The position numbers were made by a program, and so were the translations under genes. A DNA stretch of 64,000 nucleotides from Bacteroidales bacterium (GTDB lineage: Bacteria > Bacteroidota > Bacteroidia > Bacteroidales > UBA932). Positions 16,251-26,300 of the stretch are shown one piece after another (positions within the stretch are counted from its first letter, which is position 1; every line of letters starts with the position of its first letter). Location of the stretch: positions 1 to 64,000 of the forward strand of contig JAFTGA010000014.1 in NCBI GenBank assembly GCA_017458145.1, written 5' to 3'. A model generated the notes under the pieces. That model had not been told where the DNA came from, made no database searches, and worked only from the letters and a program-made list of their open reading frames with translations.

Positions 16251-17822
16251 ATGAAACATCTGCCCATCCTGATCCTCCTGCTCTGCAGCTTGTCCGCCGG
16301 CGCCCAGGAACGCGTCGAGCGCTGGGGCTGCTTTGAAATTTCCCTCCCCGCCACCGTCGCCGGGAACCCTTTCGACGTGGTGCTGACCGCCACCTTCACC
16401 CGCGGCGGCGAGGCGCAGACCGTGCGCGGCTTCTACGACGGCGACGGGGTGTTCAAGATCCGTTTCATGCCCTCCGGGGAAGGCCGCTGGACCTATGAGA
16501 CGCACTGCCGGGTCCCGGCGCTGAACCGCAGGCGCGGGAGCTTCGAATGCACGGCGCCCGCGGCGGACAACCACGGCCCCGTGGTGCCTGACGGCCTGCA
16601 CTTCAAGTACGCCGACGGCACGCGTTACTATCCCGTCGGGACTACCTCCTACGACTGGATGCACGTGGGCGGCGAGACGGCTGCCCGTACTGTCCGTTCG
16701 ATGCAGGAATCGGGCTTCAACAAGCTCCGGATGCTGTTCTTCCTGCACAACCTGCCGGTGGAGTACCCGGATGTCTATCCGTTTGAGAAGCAGGCCGACG
16801 GGAGCTGGGACTACACCCGCTTCAACCCCGCCTATTTCCAATATGTGGAGCAGCGGATCCTGGCCCTGCAGCAGATCGGCGTGGAGGCGGACCTGATCCT
16901 CTTCCATCCCTACGACGGGGGGCGCTGGGGCTTCGACCGGATGCCGCTGGAGGCCAACCTGCGCTATCTGGAATACATCACGGCCCGTTATGCCGCCTTC
17001 CGCAACATCTGGTGGTCGCTCGCGAACGAGTGGGACGGCGTGAAGGGCATTCCCGCCGGAGACTGGGACAAGTTCGCGGCCGCGGTGGCCGCCGGCGATC
17101 CCTACCGCCACCTGCTGTCCATCCACGGCTACACGGCGACCTACTACAACTACTTCGATCCCGTGTTCACCCACGCGAGCATCCAGGACCACGGTCCCGT
17201 GCTGGAGCGCGGCCGCGCGCATACCGTCAGCCGGATCTACAAGAAGCCCGTCCTCTTCGACGAAGTCTGCTACGAAGGCAACGTGGGCAGCCGCTGGGGC
17301 TGGCTCAGCGGCCAGGAGATGCTGCGCCGGATGTACAACGGCCTGATGAGCGGCTGCTACGTCACGCACGCCGAGACCTTCAACGCCGCCGAGGGTTCCT
17401 CGGCGGAAGACGCCAATAATTACCTGGCCTACGGCGGGGACTTCCGGGGCGAATCGTGGCGGCGCATCCGTTTCCTGCGCGCCGTGCTCGACGACCTCCC
17501 GAACCCGCCGGGCCTCGCGGACCACAACTGGGACGAGTACACCACCACCGCGGGCGAGGGCTACTATCTGATCTACCTCGGCAGCGAAATCCGCAGCGAA
17601 TGGCAGTTCGACCTGCCGGTCAAGAACGGCCCCTGGGCGCGTCCGCAGGCGGGTGAAAAGTACCGGGTGGAAATCCTGGACACCTGGAACATGACCGTCA
17701 CCCCCTGGCCCGTCGTCTTCGAGACGGGCACCCCGGACCGCTACCGCATCCGGGACCGGGAAGGGCGCGGCGTGCGCCTGCCGGACACCCCTTATCTGCT
17801 TCTCAGAATCAAGAAAATATGA
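16251..17822 (+). CDS. Putative glycoside hydrolase with DUF5060 N-terminal domain and TIM barrel
   Basis: A 523-residue exported protein (signal peptide to AGAQ). Residues about 22-100 (VERWGCFEISLPA, FYDGDGVFKIRFMPSGEGRWTYET) match the DUF5060 beta-sandwich. A TIM barrel follows: PVGTTSYDW, SGFNKLRMLFF, GVEADLILFHPYDGG, WWSLANEWD and KPVLFDEVCYEGN. Glu in LANEWD (about residue 263) and Glu in LFDEVCY are in the positions of acid/base and nucleophile in clan GH-A. A small C-terminal beta domain ends in LLLRIKKI. The activity is not established. Its stop overlaps the next start (ATGA), so it is translationally coupled to the GH43 gene. Confidence 0.8.
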   Translation: MKHLPILILLLCSLSAGAQERVERWGCFEISLPATVAGNPFDVVLTATFTRGGEAQTVRGFYDGDGVFKIRFMPSGEGRWTYETHCRVPALNRRRGSFECTAPAADNHGPVVPDGLHFKYADGTRYYPVGTTSYDWMHVGGETAARTVRSMQESGFNKLRMLFFLHNLPVEYPDVYPFEKQADGSWDYTRFNPAYFQYVEQRILALQQIGVEADLILFHPYDGGRWGFDRMPLEANLRYLEYITARYAAFRNIWWSLANEWDGVKGIPAGDWDKFAAAVAAGDPYRHLLSIHGYTATYYNYFDPVFTHASIQDHGPVLERGRAHTVSRIYKKPVLFDEVCYEGNVGSRWGWLSGQEMLRRMYNGLMSGCYVTHAETFNAAEGSSAEDANNYLAYGGDFRGESWRRIRFLRAVLDDLPNPPGLADHNWDEYTTTAGEGYYLIYLGSEIRSEWQFDLPVKNGPWARPQAGEKYRVEILDTWNMTVTPWPVVFETGTPDRYRIRDREGRGVRLPDTPYLLLRIKKI

Positions 17823-19327
17823 AACCAGTCACCACCGTTTTCCTCTCCGCCGCAGCGGCCCTGCTGCTGGCCGCCTGCGCCGGAAGTGCGCCGAAGGCCC
17901 CCTACGGGACCTACACCAACCCCGTCCTCGGGGGAGACTATCCCGATCCGTCCATCGTGCGGGACGGCGAAGACTACTACATGACCCATTCGTCGTTCGA
18001 CTACAATCCCGGCCTGGTCGTCTGGCACTCCACCGACCTGGTGAACTGGGAGCCCGTCAGCTATGCCCTGCAGACCTACCTGGGCAGCGTCTGGGCGCCG
18101 GACATCTCCAAGATCGGCGACAAGTTCTATATCTATTTCACCGTCCACGGACGGGGCAATTTCGTCGTCTTCGCCGACACGCCCTACGGCCCCTGGAGCG
18201 AGCCGCATGACCTGCACGTCGGGCAGATCGACCCCTGCCCGGCCATCGGCGACGACGGCCGGAAATGGCTGTTCCTCAGCGGCGGCCAGCGCATCCGGCT
18301 GACCGACGACGGACTGGACACCGTCCCGGGCACGCTGGAGAAGGTCTGGGACGGCTGGCCCATCCCGGAGGGCTGGATCACCGAGGGGCTCGCCATGGAG
18401 GGCCCGAAGATCCGCAAGGTGGGGCCCTGGTGGTACTTCATCGCCGCCGAGGGCGGCACTGCCGGCCCGCCGACGAGCCACCTGGTGGCCATCGCGCGCA
18501 GCAAGAGCGTGGACGGGCCCTGGGAGGAATCACCCTACAATCCGCTGGTGCATACCTGGCACAACACCGACCGCTGGTGGTCCCGCGGCCACGGCTCGCT
18601 GATCGACACCCCGGACGGCCGCTGGTATATCGTCTATCACGCCTACGAGAACGGCTACTACAACCTCGGCCGCCAGACGCTCCTCGAGCCGGTCTGGCTG
18701 GATGACGAGGGTTGGTGGCGCAACTACGGCGAGAACATCGTGGAGGACCCGATCGCCGCTCCGCTGCCGCTGCGACCCTACGACCGCAAGGCCCGCCTGG
18801 GCGAGTTCCGCATCGGACTCGACTGGAAATACTACAAGGACTTCGATCCGGCCCGCGCCAGCGTGGCGGACGGGGTGCTGACGCTCAAGGCGACGGGCGC
18901 GAGCCCGGCGGATGCCGCTCCGATGCTGTTCGTGGCGGGCGACCAGGCCTATGAGTTCGAGGTGGAGATCGACCGGGATCCGGGCGCGACGGCCGGCCTG
19001 GTGATCTACTACAACAGCCAGTACTACATCGGCGAGGGGATCAGCAATGCGGGCACGCTGCGCTGGCGGCGCGACCGCGGCGGACGCCGCGCGATGCGCA
19101 CCCCGGATGTGACGCACATCTGGCTGCGCCTGCGCAACGACCACCAGATCGTCTCTGCGTACTACAGCCTGGACGGCAAGGAGTGGAAGCAGGACGACTG
19201 GGGCATCGAGATCTCGGGCTACAACCACAATGTCTTCCACGAGTTCCAGAGCATGCTGCCGGGGCTGGTGGCCGCCGGCGAGGGCGAAGTCCGCTTCAGC
19301 AACTTCAAATACCGTAAACTCGATTGA
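17819..19327 (+). CDS. GH43 family lipoprotein glycosidase (xylosidase/arabinofuranosidase-like)
   Basis: A 502-residue lipoprotein (lipobox LLAACAGS). A GH43 propeller occupies about residues 30-310: GGDYPDPSIVRDGEDYYM carries the catalytic base Asp, WAPDISKIGDKFYIYF the second Asp and AMEGPKIRKVGPWWYF the acid Glu. A C-terminal beta-sandwich of the XynB/DUF1349 kind follows (EFRIGLDWKYYKDFD to VRFSNFKYRKLD). This layout is seen in exo-acting beta-xylosidases and alpha-L-arabinofuranosidases. The start overlaps the preceding stop by four bases. Lipidation suggests attachment to the outer membrane near the SusC/D complex. Substrate inferred from context only. Confidence 0.88.
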   Translation: MKPVTTVFLSAAAALLLAACAGSAPKAPYGTYTNPVLGGDYPDPSIVRDGEDYYMTHSSFDYNPGLVVWHSTDLVNWEPVSYALQTYLGSVWAPDISKIGDKFYIYFTVHGRGNFVVFADTPYGPWSEPHDLHVGQIDPCPAIGDDGRKWLFLSGGQRIRLTDDGLDTVPGTLEKVWDGWPIPEGWITEGLAMEGPKIRKVGPWWYFIAAEGGTAGPPTSHLVAIARSKSVDGPWEESPYNPLVHTWHNTDRWWSRGHGSLIDTPDGRWYIVYHAYENGYYNLGRQTLLEPVWLDDEGWWRNYGENIVEDPIAAPLPLRPYDRKARLGEFRIGLDWKYYKDFDPARASVADGVLTLKATGASPADAAPMLFVAGDQAYEFEVEIDRDPGATAGLVIYYNSQYYIGEGISNAGTLRWRRDRGGRRAMRTPDVTHIWLRLRNDHQIVSAYYSLDGKEWKQDDWGIEISGYNHNVFHEFQSMLPGLVAAGEGEVRFSNFKYRKLD

Positions 19328-19343
19328 CCCTTCAAAGTTGATC

Positions 19344-21830
19344 ATGAAAAGAATTGTTTTAAGTTTTCTGGCTGTGTGCTGCGGCCTGTGCCTCCAGGCC
19401 CAGACCATCAACTACAAAGGCACGGAGGTGGCTCTCGGGCCCCGCGCGCTGTACGTGGACGGGAGCCTGACGGCCGCACAGGCGGCCGCCTCTCCCTATG
19501 TGTTCAACAGCTTCAATGAAGCGATGGCCCACATCCAGGACGGCACCCGCGAGGCGCCGATGCGCGTCTATATCGCCCCCTGGGTCTATTGGGTGGATGA
19601 TCCCGACGACGGGCAGATCCGCCGTCCGGTGAGCGGCAGCACTCCCTTCGGGATGGTGGTCCGCTGCGAGGCGCTCCAGCTGCTCGGCATGACGGATGAC
19701 GCGCACGACACCGTCCTGGCCTCCGCCCGCGGCCAGACCCAGGGTGCGGTGGGCAATTTCACGATGTTCGACTTCTGGGGCGACGACCTCGTGGTCAAGG
19801 ACCTGACGATGGGCAACTACTGCGACATCGACCTGGTCTATCCCCGCCGCCCGGAACTCGGCCGCAAGGCCAGATACACCGCCATCACGCAGGCGCAGGT
19901 GTCCTTCTGCCACGGCGACCGCATCCTGGCCCGGAACGTCCGCTTCGAGGCGCGGCTCAACCTCAGCCCGCTGACCGGCTCCAGACGCATCCTCTTCGAC
20001 CGCTGCCACATGGAGAGCACGGACGATTCGCTCAACAAGTGCGGCGTCTATCTGCACTGCGACCTCGACTTCTGGGGCCGCCAGCCCTTCGGCAGCGTGG
20101 ACACCTACGGCACCGTCTTCCTGGACTGCGACTTCCACATCCGCCACGGCGAGGCCGTGCAGGCGGTCAGCAAGGGGGTCGGCCGCCATTCGCTCGTGGA
20201 CGTGCGCTACCATGCCGGACGGCCGGTCCATCTGGCCTGGACCTTCCGGCCCGAGGAGTGGCTGCGCTGCTACCAGTACAACATCACCCTGGACGGGCAG
20301 CCCGCCTTCGTGGGCGCCGCCAAGCCCTACAATACGGTCCTGCTGGACCAGAAGGCCCAGCTCGCCGCCTACCGCCTCGTCGAGGACGACGGCACGGTGC
20401 TCTACAACACCTGGAACCTGCTGCGCGGAGAGGACGACTGGGATCCGCAGGGGATCAAGGAGCGCGTCCAGGCACTTTCGAAGCGCGACGGACGTGACTA
20501 TGCCGATATTCCGACCTGCCTGGACATCGTCACCGGCCGGGCTTTCAGCCTGCAGACCGGCGGCGAACCGCTGACGCTCGAGGCCCGCGTGTACCGCCAC
20601 CTGGGCTATCCGCTGGACAACCAGCATGTCTTCTGGCAGGTCCAGCCGGGCTATGAGCGCTTCGTCTCGCTCAAGGCCGACGGCTACCGCTGCACCGTCA
20701 CGCCCACCAACCACGGCGACGCCGCGCAGGTCTTCGACGTGATCGCCTATACCCGCGAAGGGCTGGAGTGCGCCGTGCAGCTGACCGTGGTGCCGGACTT
20801 CGTGGAGGCGCCCGCCCTGACGAAGGGGCCGGTGCTCGCCCTTGCGGACGGACAGGCCACCGTGGACTATGAGGCCGACCTGCAGGGCCGCGCGGACCTT
20901 TCGCTCGTGACCTGGTACCGCTGTGCGGACCGGGCGGGCCGCGGCGCCGTGCCCGTGGCCGTCTCCCGCGGCGGCAAGCCGCTGAAATCCTATACGCTGA
21001 CCCGCGCCGACGTGGGCAGTTACCTCGCCGTCGGCGTGGCGCCCAGGCACCTGCGCTGCCTGCCTGGCGAGGAGGTGCGCGTGGTCTCCCGGACGCCGGT
21101 CAAGGCCGCCCAGGTGACGCCCGGCCGCATCCTGGCGACCGACTTCTCCGACTTCCCGACGGACAATCAGCCGGAGGTGAAGCCCGGCTTCTGGACGGTG
21201 GACGCCTTCAAGCCCGCCGATACGGCGGAATATGCCTGGACGGTGGATCCCGCGCTGCCGTGCTGGACCTGGGGGACGGGCATCAACGGCGCCAGGGGCG
21301 TCGGCATCCAGCAGCTCCAGCAGGGCGCCCGCCTGCGCTACACTCCCGTGGCCGGGAAGTACGGCGACATGTCCGTGACCTGGCAGGTGGATCCCGCCAA
21401 GGACGGCGGCCAGGGCTTCGCCTCCGCCCGGATGCAGTACCTGGACCTGTTCATCAAGTTCGACACCCGGACGCTGACGGGCTACGCCTTGCGCGTGATC
21501 CGCACCGTCAAGTTCTCCGACGCGGTGGACGTCCTGCTGGTCCGCTATGACCACGGCACGGTCACGCCGCTCACCGAGGGCGTCCCGACCAACTGCTTCC
21601 TGACGGGCTGCACCCTGACGGTCAAAGCCGAAGGCAATCGCCTGACGGCGCACGTCGAAGGCCCGAACCACATGCCCACCTGCGCGGACGATCCGCGCAT
21701 CCACCCTTCCGTGGACCTGGAGGCGCAGATCGTGCCGAACGCCTTCGGCGGTCTCGGCCTGCAGCACACCAGTACCGTCGGCACCGAGAGCCGCATCCTC
21801 GTCCACTCCGTCTGCGCCGAATGGAAATGA
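19344..21830 (+). CDS. Exported right-handed beta-helix (pectin lyase-fold) protein
   Basis: An 828-residue protein; ATG 19344 gives signal peptide MKRIVLSFLAVCCGLCLQAQ, while the longer open frame upstream overlaps the GH43 gene and is rejected. Residues about 30-350 show short repeated strands typical of a pectin lyase/pectin esterase-like helix (DLVVKDLTMGNYCDIDLVY, SFCHGDRILARNVRFEARLN, RRILFDRCHMESTDDSLN, GTVFLDCDFHIRHGEAVQ). The remainder (residues about 400-828) looks beta-rich, with Ig-like stretches and a C-terminal sandwich. I could not find the canonical carbohydrate esterase 8 motifs with certainty. It could be an esterase, a lyase or a glycosidase of a beta-helix family. Context points to pectin. 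Confidence 0.75.
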   Translation: MKRIVLSFLAVCCGLCLQAQTINYKGTEVALGPRALYVDGSLTAAQAAASPYVFNSFNEAMAHIQDGTREAPMRVYIAPWVYWVDDPDDGQIRRPVSGSTPFGMVVRCEALQLLGMTDDAHDTVLASARGQTQGAVGNFTMFDFWGDDLVVKDLTMGNYCDIDLVYPRRPELGRKARYTAITQAQVSFCHGDRILARNVRFEARLNLSPLTGSRRILFDRCHMESTDDSLNKCGVYLHCDLDFWGRQPFGSVDTYGTVFLDCDFHIRHGEAVQAVSKGVGRHSLVDVRYHAGRPVHLAWTFRPEEWLRCYQYNITLDGQPAFVGAAKPYNTVLLDQKAQLAAYRLVEDDGTVLYNTWNLLRGEDDWDPQGIKERVQALSKRDGRDYADIPTCLDIVTGRAFSLQTGGEPLTLEARVYRHLGYPLDNQHVFWQVQPGYERFVSLKADGYRCTVTPTNHGDAAQVFDVIAYTREGLECAVQLTVVPDFVEAPALTKGPVLALADGQATVDYEADLQGRADLSLVTWYRCADRAGRGAVPVAVSRGGKPLKSYTLTRADVGSYLAVGVAPRHLRCLPGEEVRVVSRTPVKAAQVTPGRILATDFSDFPTDNQPEVKPGFWTVDAFKPADTAEYAWTVDPALPCWTWGTGINGARGVGIQQLQQGARLRYTPVAGKYGDMSVTWQVDPAKDGGQGFASARMQYLDLFIKFDTRTLTGYALRVIRTVKFSDAVDVLLVRYDHGTVTPLTEGVPTNCFLTGCTLTVKAEGNRLTAHVEGPNHMPTCADDPRIHPSVDLEAQIVPNAFGGLGLQHTSTVGTESRILVHSVCAEWK

Positions 21831-22327
21831 AAAGAATATTGGTTTTATTGACGACGTGCGCGTTGCTCCTGTCCGGCTGCATCAAGGATGCCCCCGGGCA
21901 GGGCGGCAACGTGCAGCCGGGGGACCGCCTGCCGGCGTTCAGCGTCCGGATGGACGACGGCTCGATCCTGCGAGCGCAGGACCTCGCCGCCGGGCCGGCG
22001 CTCCTGGTTTTCTTCCACACCACCTGTCCGGACTGCCAGCGCACCCTGCCCGTGGTGCAGCAGGCTTTCGAGAACTATCCCGGCGTGCGCTTCGCGGCCA
22101 TCTCGCGCGCCGAGTCCGCGGAGGACATCCGCGCCTGGTGGACAGAGCACGGCATCTCCCTGCCCTTCTCCGCCCAGGAGGACCGGAGCGTCTATGCGCT
22201 CTTCGCCTCGGAGCGCATCCCGCGCATCTATATCACGGAAACAGGCGGCACCGTGGCCGCCTGTTTCGATGACAATCCGTGTCCGGACTATGCGGATCTC
22301 GCACGGGTGCTGGACACCGTGCGGTGA
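21827..22327 (+). CDS. TlpA-like thioredoxin-fold lipoprotein
   Basis: A 166-residue lipoprotein (Cys18 in LLSGCIKD). The thioredoxin fold is clear: VQPGDRLPAFSVRMDDG, LLVFFHTTCPDCQRT with redox Cys67 and Cys70, VRFAAISRAE and SERIPRIYITETGG with the cis-Pro region. It probably acts as a thiol reductase at the periplasmic face. ATG 21827 overlaps the upstream stop (ATGA), favouring this start over ATG 21821. It is the last gene of the plus-strand sugar arm; its 3' end lies three bases from the end of the convergent fimbrial operon. Confidence 0.85.
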   Translation: MKRILVLLTTCALLLSGCIKDAPGQGGNVQPGDRLPAFSVRMDDGSILRAQDLAAGPALLVFFHTTCPDCQRTLPVVQQAFENYPGVRFAAISRAESAEDIRAWWTEHGISLPFSAQEDRSVYALFASERIPRIYITETGGTVAACFDDNPCPDYADLARVLDTVR

Positions 22328-22330
22328 TCA

Positions 22331-23368
22331 CTAGTTGTAGATGTTGATTCGGAGCGTGTGCAGCATTCCGGGCTTCAGGCCTTCGGGCCCGATAGCCGAT
22401 TCGTCAAAGGTATAGGTGTAGGGTCCTTTTTCTTCCTCCGTGGCCCCGTACTTCACTTTCAGCTTGAATTTTACAGTGACTTTATGGTAGGTCTGCGGGA
22501 GCACGAAAAGCGTCTTGTAGATAAAATCCGAATAGCTGATGTAGTTCGACCCGAGGACCTTGCCTCCTTCGGCGAGCGTCTGGCTCTGGGTGATTTCCTT
22601 AAAGCCTCCTGACTGGCAGATATCCCCGTCGGCCGGATTCGTGACATCATAGATGATGCTTCCGTCCTTCAACGTGCCGGTGTACGTGCCTGCCAGCGGC
22701 AGGTCCGCCTCGATGCTGAAATCTATCAGTTTGATATCCTTGTAAGGGTAATAGATACCGTTCTGGATGGTGAGCCGGAATATGGAGCAGGCCATCTGGT
22801 AGCGCAGCGGGATGGCGCCGTTCGAAGGGACCCCGCTCCAGGAGGCGCCCATCATCGCGTAGCGGGCGAAATTGGGTGTGGCACTGTTCGTGAGATATTG
22901 TACCTCCGGGATCCTGGCCGTGAAATGGGCTCCGGCATCATCGATACTGTCGATGCGGATCCCGTCCTGGCGATCGCCCAGCGTCTCCAGATCTCCGCGC
23001 GGTCCCGGGAATACGCCATAGAAATCGTGCTGCCCGCCTCCTTCCGCCCAATACAATTCATGGCCGACCGGGGTCGGATTCCATTTCTCTTCCGCTTTTG
23101 AGAAGGAATAGACGAAACGCTCCTGGCCGTACTTCGCGCAGGCGACCTGGACACTGTCGGTGTCCGACCATTTCATCGCATGGTACGATCCTTCATAATT
23201 TGGATGCCACGAGTCCACGCTGACTTTGGTGCTGAGATCGGCCAATTGCGGGTCGATCTGTACGGGGGCGCCGCGTTTCGGACCGTCCGGTCCCGGGGCG
23301 GGGAACTTCCCGCAGGCTGCCAGGCAGGCCGCCAGCAGGAAGAAGATATATAAAGGGTATGCTTTCAT
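22331..23368 (-). CDS. Fimbrillin-like surface lipoprotein
   Basis: A 345-residue lipoprotein (lipobox LAACLAACGKF). It is beta-rich, with hydrophobic/polar alternation (ACSIFRLTIQNGI, KDIKLIDFSIEADLPLAGTYTG, KVTVKFKLKVKYG), and ends PGMLHTLRINIYN, the kind of terminal strand found in Bacteroidales fimbrillin-family proteins. The N-terminal part (TKVSVDSWHPNYEG, MKWSDTDSVQVA) also matches the fimbrillin pattern. It is probably a minor or tip component of the fimbria encoded by this operon. It is the last gene, 18 bases after the large fimbrillin. Base composition is visibly more AT-rich than its neighbours, consistent with recent exchange. The exact subunit role is unknown. Confidence 0.7.
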   Translation of the reverse strand: MKAYPLYIFFLLAACLAACGKFPAPGPDGPKRGAPVQIDPQLADLSTKVSVDSWHPNYEGSYHAMKWSDTDSVQVACAKYGQERFVYSFSKAEEKWNPTPVGHELYWAEGGGQHDFYGVFPGPRGDLETLGDRQDGIRIDSIDDAGAHFTARIPEVQYLTNSATPNFARYAMMGASWSGVPSNGAIPLRYQMACSIFRLTIQNGIYYPYKDIKLIDFSIEADLPLAGTYTGTLKDGSIIYDVTNPADGDICQSGGFKEITQSQTLAEGGKVLGSNYISYSDFIYKTLFVLPQTYHKVTVKFKLKVKYGATEEEKGPYTYTFDESAIGPEGLKPGMLHTLRINIYN

Positions 23369-23386
23369 AAACTGCTCCGCTGAGGG

Positions 23387-26300
23387 TTAATTAAGATTGA
23401 TAGAACCATACAGGGACTTTCCTTCCTGGATGCCCGGGCCCAGCGAACCGTGGTACTGGGTGGGCGGGACGTCGCGGATCGGACGGACCTGCATGGCGTG
23501 GGTGCGGATATAGCCCGTGTAGGGCTGATTTTCAGGGGCGGCGGCCCGGGTGTACACCGGGAAGCACTGGGGACTGTTGGTGGGATCGAAGGAGTTGTCG
23601 TTGCGCCGCATATGGAAGGTACGGGCATAGCCGTTTCCTCCGGTCCCGGGACCGGATTCGTTGGACTGGAAGGGGGCAGCCGTCCAGTACATGCCTTCTT
23701 CGAACATGCCGGAGATCTGTCCGCCGTTGAAGCCCGAACGGCGTCCCAGCGCCGGGAAGAACATCAGGCCCTTGGTCTTGTCGGTGGGGTGGCAATACAG
23801 CCACATTCCCTGGCTTTCGGCCGAATCCTGTCCGATGTAAAAACTGGCGTTCAGGCCGTTGATGGTCTCTTCGGGGTCTGCGGGGTTGGCGGGGTCCGTC
23901 GATGCCGGCACCTGCACGTCGATGCCCTTCTTGTTGAATCCGGTGAAAGCGTACTCGTTGGGGACCTTGAATCCGGGCGGACAGGGGTCGTAAATGGTCT
24001 TGATCACTTCGTGGTCCGGGCCGTCGTGGCCGCTCTCGTCGTTGTTGGGGGCGGTGATGCTCATGTCCCAGAGGTTGTCGTAGCGCTTCTGGCTCCAGAG
24101 ATAGCGTCCGTTGGGCGCCTGGGCGAACATTTCAGGCCGGCGGATGGTCCGGTTCAACGCGCGGTCGGTGCCATAGTCAATCCAACTCTCCGCATCTGTG
24201 TATGTGCTGGAGGCGAAATTCTCTATCATGAGATTATCGCTCGTCCGGGTGACGGGCGTATTGGACCAGTTTCCATTCTGGTGGTACCAGTAAATATCTT
24301 TCCCATAGTTGAGCGCGTCCAGCGCCACGGTCCACATCGGGTCCTTGCGGCCCCATTGGTAGTGGACGGCGCCGGCCGTGGAGGCGTCGCCCTTCTGGAT
24401 GACATAGATCATCCCTTCCTTGCCGGATCCTTCCTGGCGGAAGCGGATCAGGCAGGAGCGCTGCTGGATGCCGGCCACATAGCCCAGGTTCATATCCATC
24501 ATCTCGTTGGAGGCGAGCAGGGTCGGATCGCCGTCGATCATGCCGTCGATCGTCAGGCCCGAGCTGCTGTAGGAAAACTTCTGCCGGCTCGGCTCCGGAT
24601 AATACCAGACGGTCTGGGTGGCGTGTTCCAGGCGGCTCTTCGGGACCACCCAGATGTGCCAGCTCCACACGACGTTGCCGCCTCCGTCTCCCACGGCGAC
24701 CACGGCGTTGCCGCCGTGGGCCATATGGTCCTTGTCCACATAGAAATACAGGTAGTGGGCCTTGTAGTCGGAATTGTCCCAATGTGCCTGGCCGCGTTCA
24801 AGGAAAGCCTGATCGTTGCCGTCTTTGTCTTTATACGTTTCGCCGGGAGCATGGTTGTGCCCGGGGACGATGATCATCCCGTCCACGTCCTCCCAGACGA
24901 GTTTGGTCTGGCGTTTGTCGATCTGGTCGCCCACGTTGCTTTCCCCGTTGAAGGTCTCGTTGACATAGCGGAGAATCCAGGGGCCGCGGATGTCAGCACC
25001 GCCGCCGTAATTGGCTGCAGGAGCCCACGAACCGCGCTGGAAGGTGCCCTTCATCAGATATTCTCCCGTGGCCGTGTTCTTGAAGGCTGCGGTGTTGATG
25101 TGGCCGTTCTTGTAGCCGTTGCCGTACACGATGGGCAGGCAGTACCAGCCGGGAGCGGAGACGATGTAGCAGTTGGCGGTCTCCCAGGGGACGCCCAGGT
25201 TGTCGGGGTCGTGGCCGGTGTGCTCGTTGCCGTAGATGTCGTGGTTGGCAAGGTTGAATGCCTTTGCGGGCGTGTCGTTGTCCCAGCTGTTCCAGTCGTC
25301 GGCAGCTGTGTTTTCCCCGACTTTGATGCTGCGTTTCTCGCCTTCGCTGTCATCGGATCCCGGACCCTGCTGCAGCACGCCGTCGTCCAGCCAGGACGGT
25401 GGCGCCGTGGTCCATTTGTAGTCGTAGTAGTACTCGACGGCAGTCCAGTTCACAGGCTGCTTGATGGTCGTCCCGTTGCCGGAACGGTCATCGTACTCCC
25501 TGTAGCTCCTGACGGTATAGTATTCAGCGAGACTTGTCCCGCTGACGTCGAATTCGTCTTTCAGGTTCTGCGTGACTTCGAAGTAATACTGGATATCCTG
25601 AAGTCCGGAGTTGACATACAGCTTGTTGGTGGCGGGTACGGCGTACCAGACTCCGGTCCCCTTGTTCTGCATGTGGAGGCGGCGATGGCGCACATTGTTG
25701 CTGTCGTTGCCGTCCAGGAAGGTGATGTCCACGGTCAGGTGCTTCTGCTCCACGGGAAGGGTGAGGAGCGTGAAGGAGATCCTGTCCGTGCCGAGCTCGC
25801 GCTGCTCGCTGGCCGGGATCTCGAAGGCGACGGAACGCCGGGCGGCGGTGGTGTCGGTGACGGTAAACCTGCTTCCGGACTTCTGCGACGCATCGTATTC
25901 CAGATCAGCCGTGAAAACGCCGGAAAGGTTGTGGCCTTCCTGCGGGTCCGAACGGAGTTCCACGCGGGTAACCGTATATTTTTTTGCCTTGTCGTCTGCA
26001 GCGTAGAAGCTAAAGCGGAAGGCCGTGAAAAGCGGCGTGTATTTCAGGGTAACTTTCTGCGTACCTGCATTTTCCGGGGCGACACAGGCGGCAGCCGCCA
26101 TATAGGCTTTGCTCATGTCGGGCAGGAATTCGTATTCTTTTCCACCACCCGTGATGTCCGTTTCCTGGATACTGGTGTAGGTCTGCACGTCGGGAATCGT
26201 CCCCTGCACGACCGCCTTTTCGCCGGAGGCGTCCATCGTGATGTCTTCCGTGGCGGCGCCCGTGGCCGCGTTGGTCTGCGGCGCGGGATACAGGGAGAAG

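Noticed and set aside
12773..16399. 1208-codon minus-strand frame
   Set aside because: It lies wholly opposite the GH106 gene and shows only low-complexity antisense composition without any domain.
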